7,820 nt of DNA. Source: Campylobacterales bacterium. GTDB taxonomy: Bacteria; Campylobacterota; Campylobacteria; Campylobacterales; QNZT01. Made by a program: the position numbers and the translations under genes. Where the stretch lies: positions 1-7,820 of the forward strand of contig DQSO01000040.1 in NCBI GenBank assembly GCA_015663225.1, in the 5' to 3' direction. The notes beneath the pieces were generated by a model that saw nothing but the letters and a program-made list of their open reading frames with translations, was not told where the DNA came from and searched no databases. Shown here in pieces: positions 6,097-7,820 of the stretch. Within the stretch, counting starts at the first letter, position 1, and the number at the start of each line of letters is the position of its first letter.

Positions 6097-6782
6097 TGGG
6101 TCAAAAAGTAAATCCAATTGGACTTAGACTTGGTCTTAATAGAAACTGGGATTCAAGATGGTTTCCATCAAAAGAGAATACAGCAACCTACATAGGCGAA
6201 GATTATAAAATAAGAAAGTTCATCAAAAAAGAACTTTATTATGCAGGTATTGCACAAATATTAATCGAAAGAACAGCTAAGAAATCAAGAGTTACTATTG
6301 TTTCTGCTCGTCCTGGTATTATTATTGGAAAGAAGGGTGCTGATATTGAAAAACTTAGAGTTAAACTAAGCAAGATTATCGGTAAAGAGATAAATGTAAA
6401 GATCAAAGAAGAGAGACGACCACAAACTTCAGCTCAACTATGTGCTGAAAATGTTGCCACTCAACTTGAAAGAAGAGTTGCATTTAGAAGAGCTATGAAA
6501 AAAGTTATGCAAGCTGCTATGGGTAAGGGAGCAAAAGGTATTAAAGTATCTGTTGCTGGACGACTTGGTGGAGCTGAAATGGCTAGAACTGAGTGGTATC
6601 TTGAGGGAAGAGTTCCTCTTCATACTCTAAGAGCTAAAATCGATTACGGTTTTGCAGAAGCACATACTACTTATGGTGTTATCGGTGTTAAAGTTTGGAT
6701 TTTCAAAGGTGAAGTTGTTACTAAAGGAATTCCAGTAGAAAAAGACGATGCTCCAAGAAAAAGTAAAAGAAGAGGTGAATAG
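6096..6782 (+). CDS. rpsC: 30S ribosomal protein S3
   Basis: S3 forms part of the mRNA entry tunnel in the small-subunit head and contributes to unwinding of structured mRNA. The 228-residue product starts with the hallmark [13 protein letters not shown]. It has a type II KH domain with the GxxG loop GKKG (78-81) in [18 protein letters not shown]. It then shows the basic helix [15 protein letters not shown] (125-139) and the C-terminal signature [15 protein letters not shown] (154-168). The start shares one base with the rplV stop (TAATG) behind an AAAGGAA ribosome binding site, so coupling is likely. rplP begins 2 nt after its stop. Confidence 0.98.
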   Translation: MGQKVNPIGLRLGLNRNWDSRWFPSKENTATYIGEDYKIRKFIKKELYYAGIAQILIERTAKKSRVTIVSARPGIIIGKKGADIEKLRVKLSKIIGKEINVKIKEERRPQTSAQLCAENVATQLERRVAFRRAMKKVMQAAMGKGAKGIKVSVAGRLGGAEMARTEWYLEGRVPLHTLRAKIDYGFAEAHTTYGVIGVKVWIFKGEVVTKGIPVEKDDAPRKSKRRGE

Positions 6783-6784
6783 TT

Positions 6785-7210
6785 ATGTTGATGCCTAAAA
6801 GAACGAAATTTAAAAAGCAGATGAAGGGCAGAAATAGAGGCAAATCATTTAGAGGTAACTCTATTGCATTTGGAACTATTGCACTAAAAGCTATAGAAGC
6901 TGGAAGAATTGACTCTCGTCAAATCGAAGCTGCTAGGATTTCTATGACTAGAAAAGTTAATAGAGAAGCAAAATCATGGATAAGAGTTTTTCCAGATAAG
7001 CCTTTAACAGCTAAGCCATTAGAGACAAGAATGGGTAAGGGTAAAGGTTCAGTTGATAGATGGGTTATGAATATTAAACCAGGTCGTATCATATTTGAAA
7101 TGGCAGGAGTTAGTGAAGAACTTGCTAGAGAAGCTCTTACGCTTGCTAAACACAAGTTACCATTTAAAACAAAAATCATAACAGCAGAGAATGAACATGA
7201 AATATATTGA
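6785..7210 (+). CDS. rplP: 50S ribosomal protein L16
   Basis: L16 binds 23S rRNA near the A site and is needed for tRNA accommodation and late subunit assembly. The 141-residue product has the usual length and motifs: [20 protein letters not shown] (5-24), [20 protein letters not shown] (64-83) and [11 protein letters not shown] (84-94), followed by [10 protein letters not shown]. Two in-frame ATGs lie at 6785 and 6791. I choose the first because AGGTGA (6773-6778) is 6 nt upstream and MLMPKRTKF is, from memory, the common form in this phylum. The 3' end overlaps the start of rpmC by 14 nt. Confidence 0.97.
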   Translation: MLMPKRTKFKKQMKGRNRGKSFRGNSIAFGTIALKAIEAGRIDSRQIEAARISMTRKVNREAKSWIRVFPDKPLTAKPLETRMGKGKGSVDRWVMNIKPGRIIFEMAGVSEELAREALTLAKHKLPFKTKIITAENEHEIY

Positions 7211-7397
7211 TTTAAAAGATAAAGATGCTGCGGCATTGAATGAACTTTTGAAAGAGAAGAAGTTGTTGCAATTTAAACTTAGAGCTAAGCTTAAAACTAT
7301 GCAATTAACTAATCCTAATGAGATTAGAGAAGTAAAAGCTGATATTGCAAGAATTAAAACTGCAATTACAGTGTTAAATAACGAAGTTAAGGCATAA
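7197..7397 (+). CDS. rpmC: 50S ribosomal protein L29
   Basis: L29 is a small two-helix protein at the tunnel exit beside L23, contributing to the trigger factor and SRP docking surface. ATGs occur at 7191 and 7197, both inside the end of rplP. I choose 7197 (66 residues, [10 protein letters not shown]): a GAGA ribosome binding site ends about 6 nt upstream, and related L29 proteins begin MKY. The earlier ATG would add Met-Asn (68 residues) with poor spacing. The family core [20 protein letters not shown] with [17 protein letters not shown] is clear. Overlap with rplP points to translational coupling. rpsQ follows after 2 nt. Confidence 0.93.
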   Translation: MKYIDLKDKDAAALNELLKEKKLLQFKLRAKLKTMQLTNPNEIREVKADIARIKTAITVLNNEVKA

Positions 7398-7399
7398 AA

Positions 7400-7657
7400 A
7401 TGGCTTCATTAAAAAGAGTAATAAACGGTAAAGTTGTAAAAAGAGCAGGAGATAAAACTATTACAGTTTTAGTTGAAAGAAAAGTTGTTCATCCACGGTA
7501 TCATAAAATTGTAAAAAGATTTAAAAAATATCTAGTGCATGATGAATCAAATGAAGTTAATGTTGGTGATACAGTTAGTGCTATCGAATGTAGACCACTA
7601 TCAAAAACAAAAACTTTTAGATTAAAAGAGATCCTTACAACAGGAGTAGCCTTATGA
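7400..7657 (+). CDS. rpsQ: 30S ribosomal protein S17
   Basis: S17 is a primary 16S rRNA-binding protein with an OB fold that nucleates folding of the 5' domain. The 85-residue protein has standard length and motifs: [20 protein letters not shown] (8-27), [20 protein letters not shown] (30-49), the [21 protein letters not shown] strand region, and a short hydrophobic end. It begins 2 nt after rpmC with AAGG (7389-7392) as ribosome binding site. Its TGA stop overlaps the rplN start as ATGA. In E. coli rpsQ closes the S10 operon; here no terminator or gap separates it from the spc genes. Confidence 0.97.
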   Translation: MASLKRVINGKVVKRAGDKTITVLVERKVVHPRYHKIVKRFKKYLVHDESNEVNVGDTVSAIECRPLSKTKTFRLKEILTTGVAL

Positions 7658-7820
7658 TACAAAGTTTTACAAGACTTGCAGTTGCTGATAACAGTGGTGC
7701 AAAAGAGATTATGTGTATTAAAGTTCTTGGTGGTTCTAAAAGAAGATATGCAAGTGTTGGTGATATTATTGTTGCATCAGTTAAAAAAGCTCTTCCAAAT
7801 GGAAAAGTTAAAAAAGGTCA
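7654..7820 (+). CDS. rplN: 50S ribosomal protein L14 (partial, cut by window end)
   Basis: L14 binds 23S rRNA at the subunit interface, forms inter-subunit bridges and is the docking site for the silencing factor RsfS. Only the first 55 complete codons are present, about 45 percent of the usual 122. They are unmistakable: [20 protein letters not shown], then [20 protein letters not shown], then [15 protein letters not shown]. The ATG overlaps the rpsQ stop (ATGA) and has a CAGGAG ribosome binding site at 7641-7646. It is the first gene of the spc cluster, here fused to S10 in one transcription unit. The open frame runs to the window edge without a defect. Confidence 0.97.
   Translation, partial: MIQSFTRLAVADNSGAKEIMCIKVLGGSKRRYASVGDIIVASVKKALPNGKVKKG

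Noticed and set aside
6919..7236. 105-codon open frame on the minus strand
   Set aside because: It is antisense to rplP and rpmC with no supporting start signal or motif.

Overview
This window comes from an AT-rich bacterial chromosome, roughly one third GC by eye, with AGA as the main arginine codon. The ribosomal proteins look like those of Campylobacterota (the former Epsilonproteobacteria, Arcobacter/Sulfurimonas-like). Examples are L3 starting [12 protein letters not shown]16 starting MLMPKRTKF and L29 starting MKY. The phylum call rests on remembered family sequences, not on a search, and I cannot name a genus.

Layout, all genes on the plus strand. (1) 1-472: a short leader with RNA hairpins, rplT (L20), and a strong terminator hairpin with a GAAA loop. 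(2) About 530-2460: a TTG-started gene for a degenerate-GGDEF plus EAL protein, probably a c-di-GMP phosphodiesterase. It is followed 29 nt later by pssA (phosphatidylserine synthase) and a 12-bp terminator stem. (3) 2484-7820: a near-consensus sigma70 promoter (TTGACA, 17 nt, TATACT) and a short structured leader, then the S10 ribosomal operon in classical order: rpsJ, rplC, rplD, rplW, rplB, rpsS, rplV, rpsC, rplP, rpmC, rpsQ. This runs without a break into the spc cluster with rplN, which is cut by the window end. Genes in this block overlap or lie at most 9 nt apart, so they should be translated from one polycistronic message.

Most of the window is core housekeeping. Two points stand out. 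First, L22 (rplV) is 206 residues instead of about 110. After the normal L22 fold it has a lysine/glutamate-rich linker built on a 14-residue duplication, then a helix-hairpin-helix-type domain. Second, the roughly 45-nt rpsJ leader holds a perfect 6-bp hairpin followed by a boxA-like sequence that abuts the Shine-Dalgarno of the gene for S10/NusE, itself a boxA-binding factor. That suggests an autoregulatory site unlike the long L4-controlled leader of E. coli.

No tRNA, rRNA, CRISPR array or mobile element was seen, and no stretch of 300 bases lacks a gene. The longest gaps, 434-577 and 2434-2564, hold terminators and promoters.
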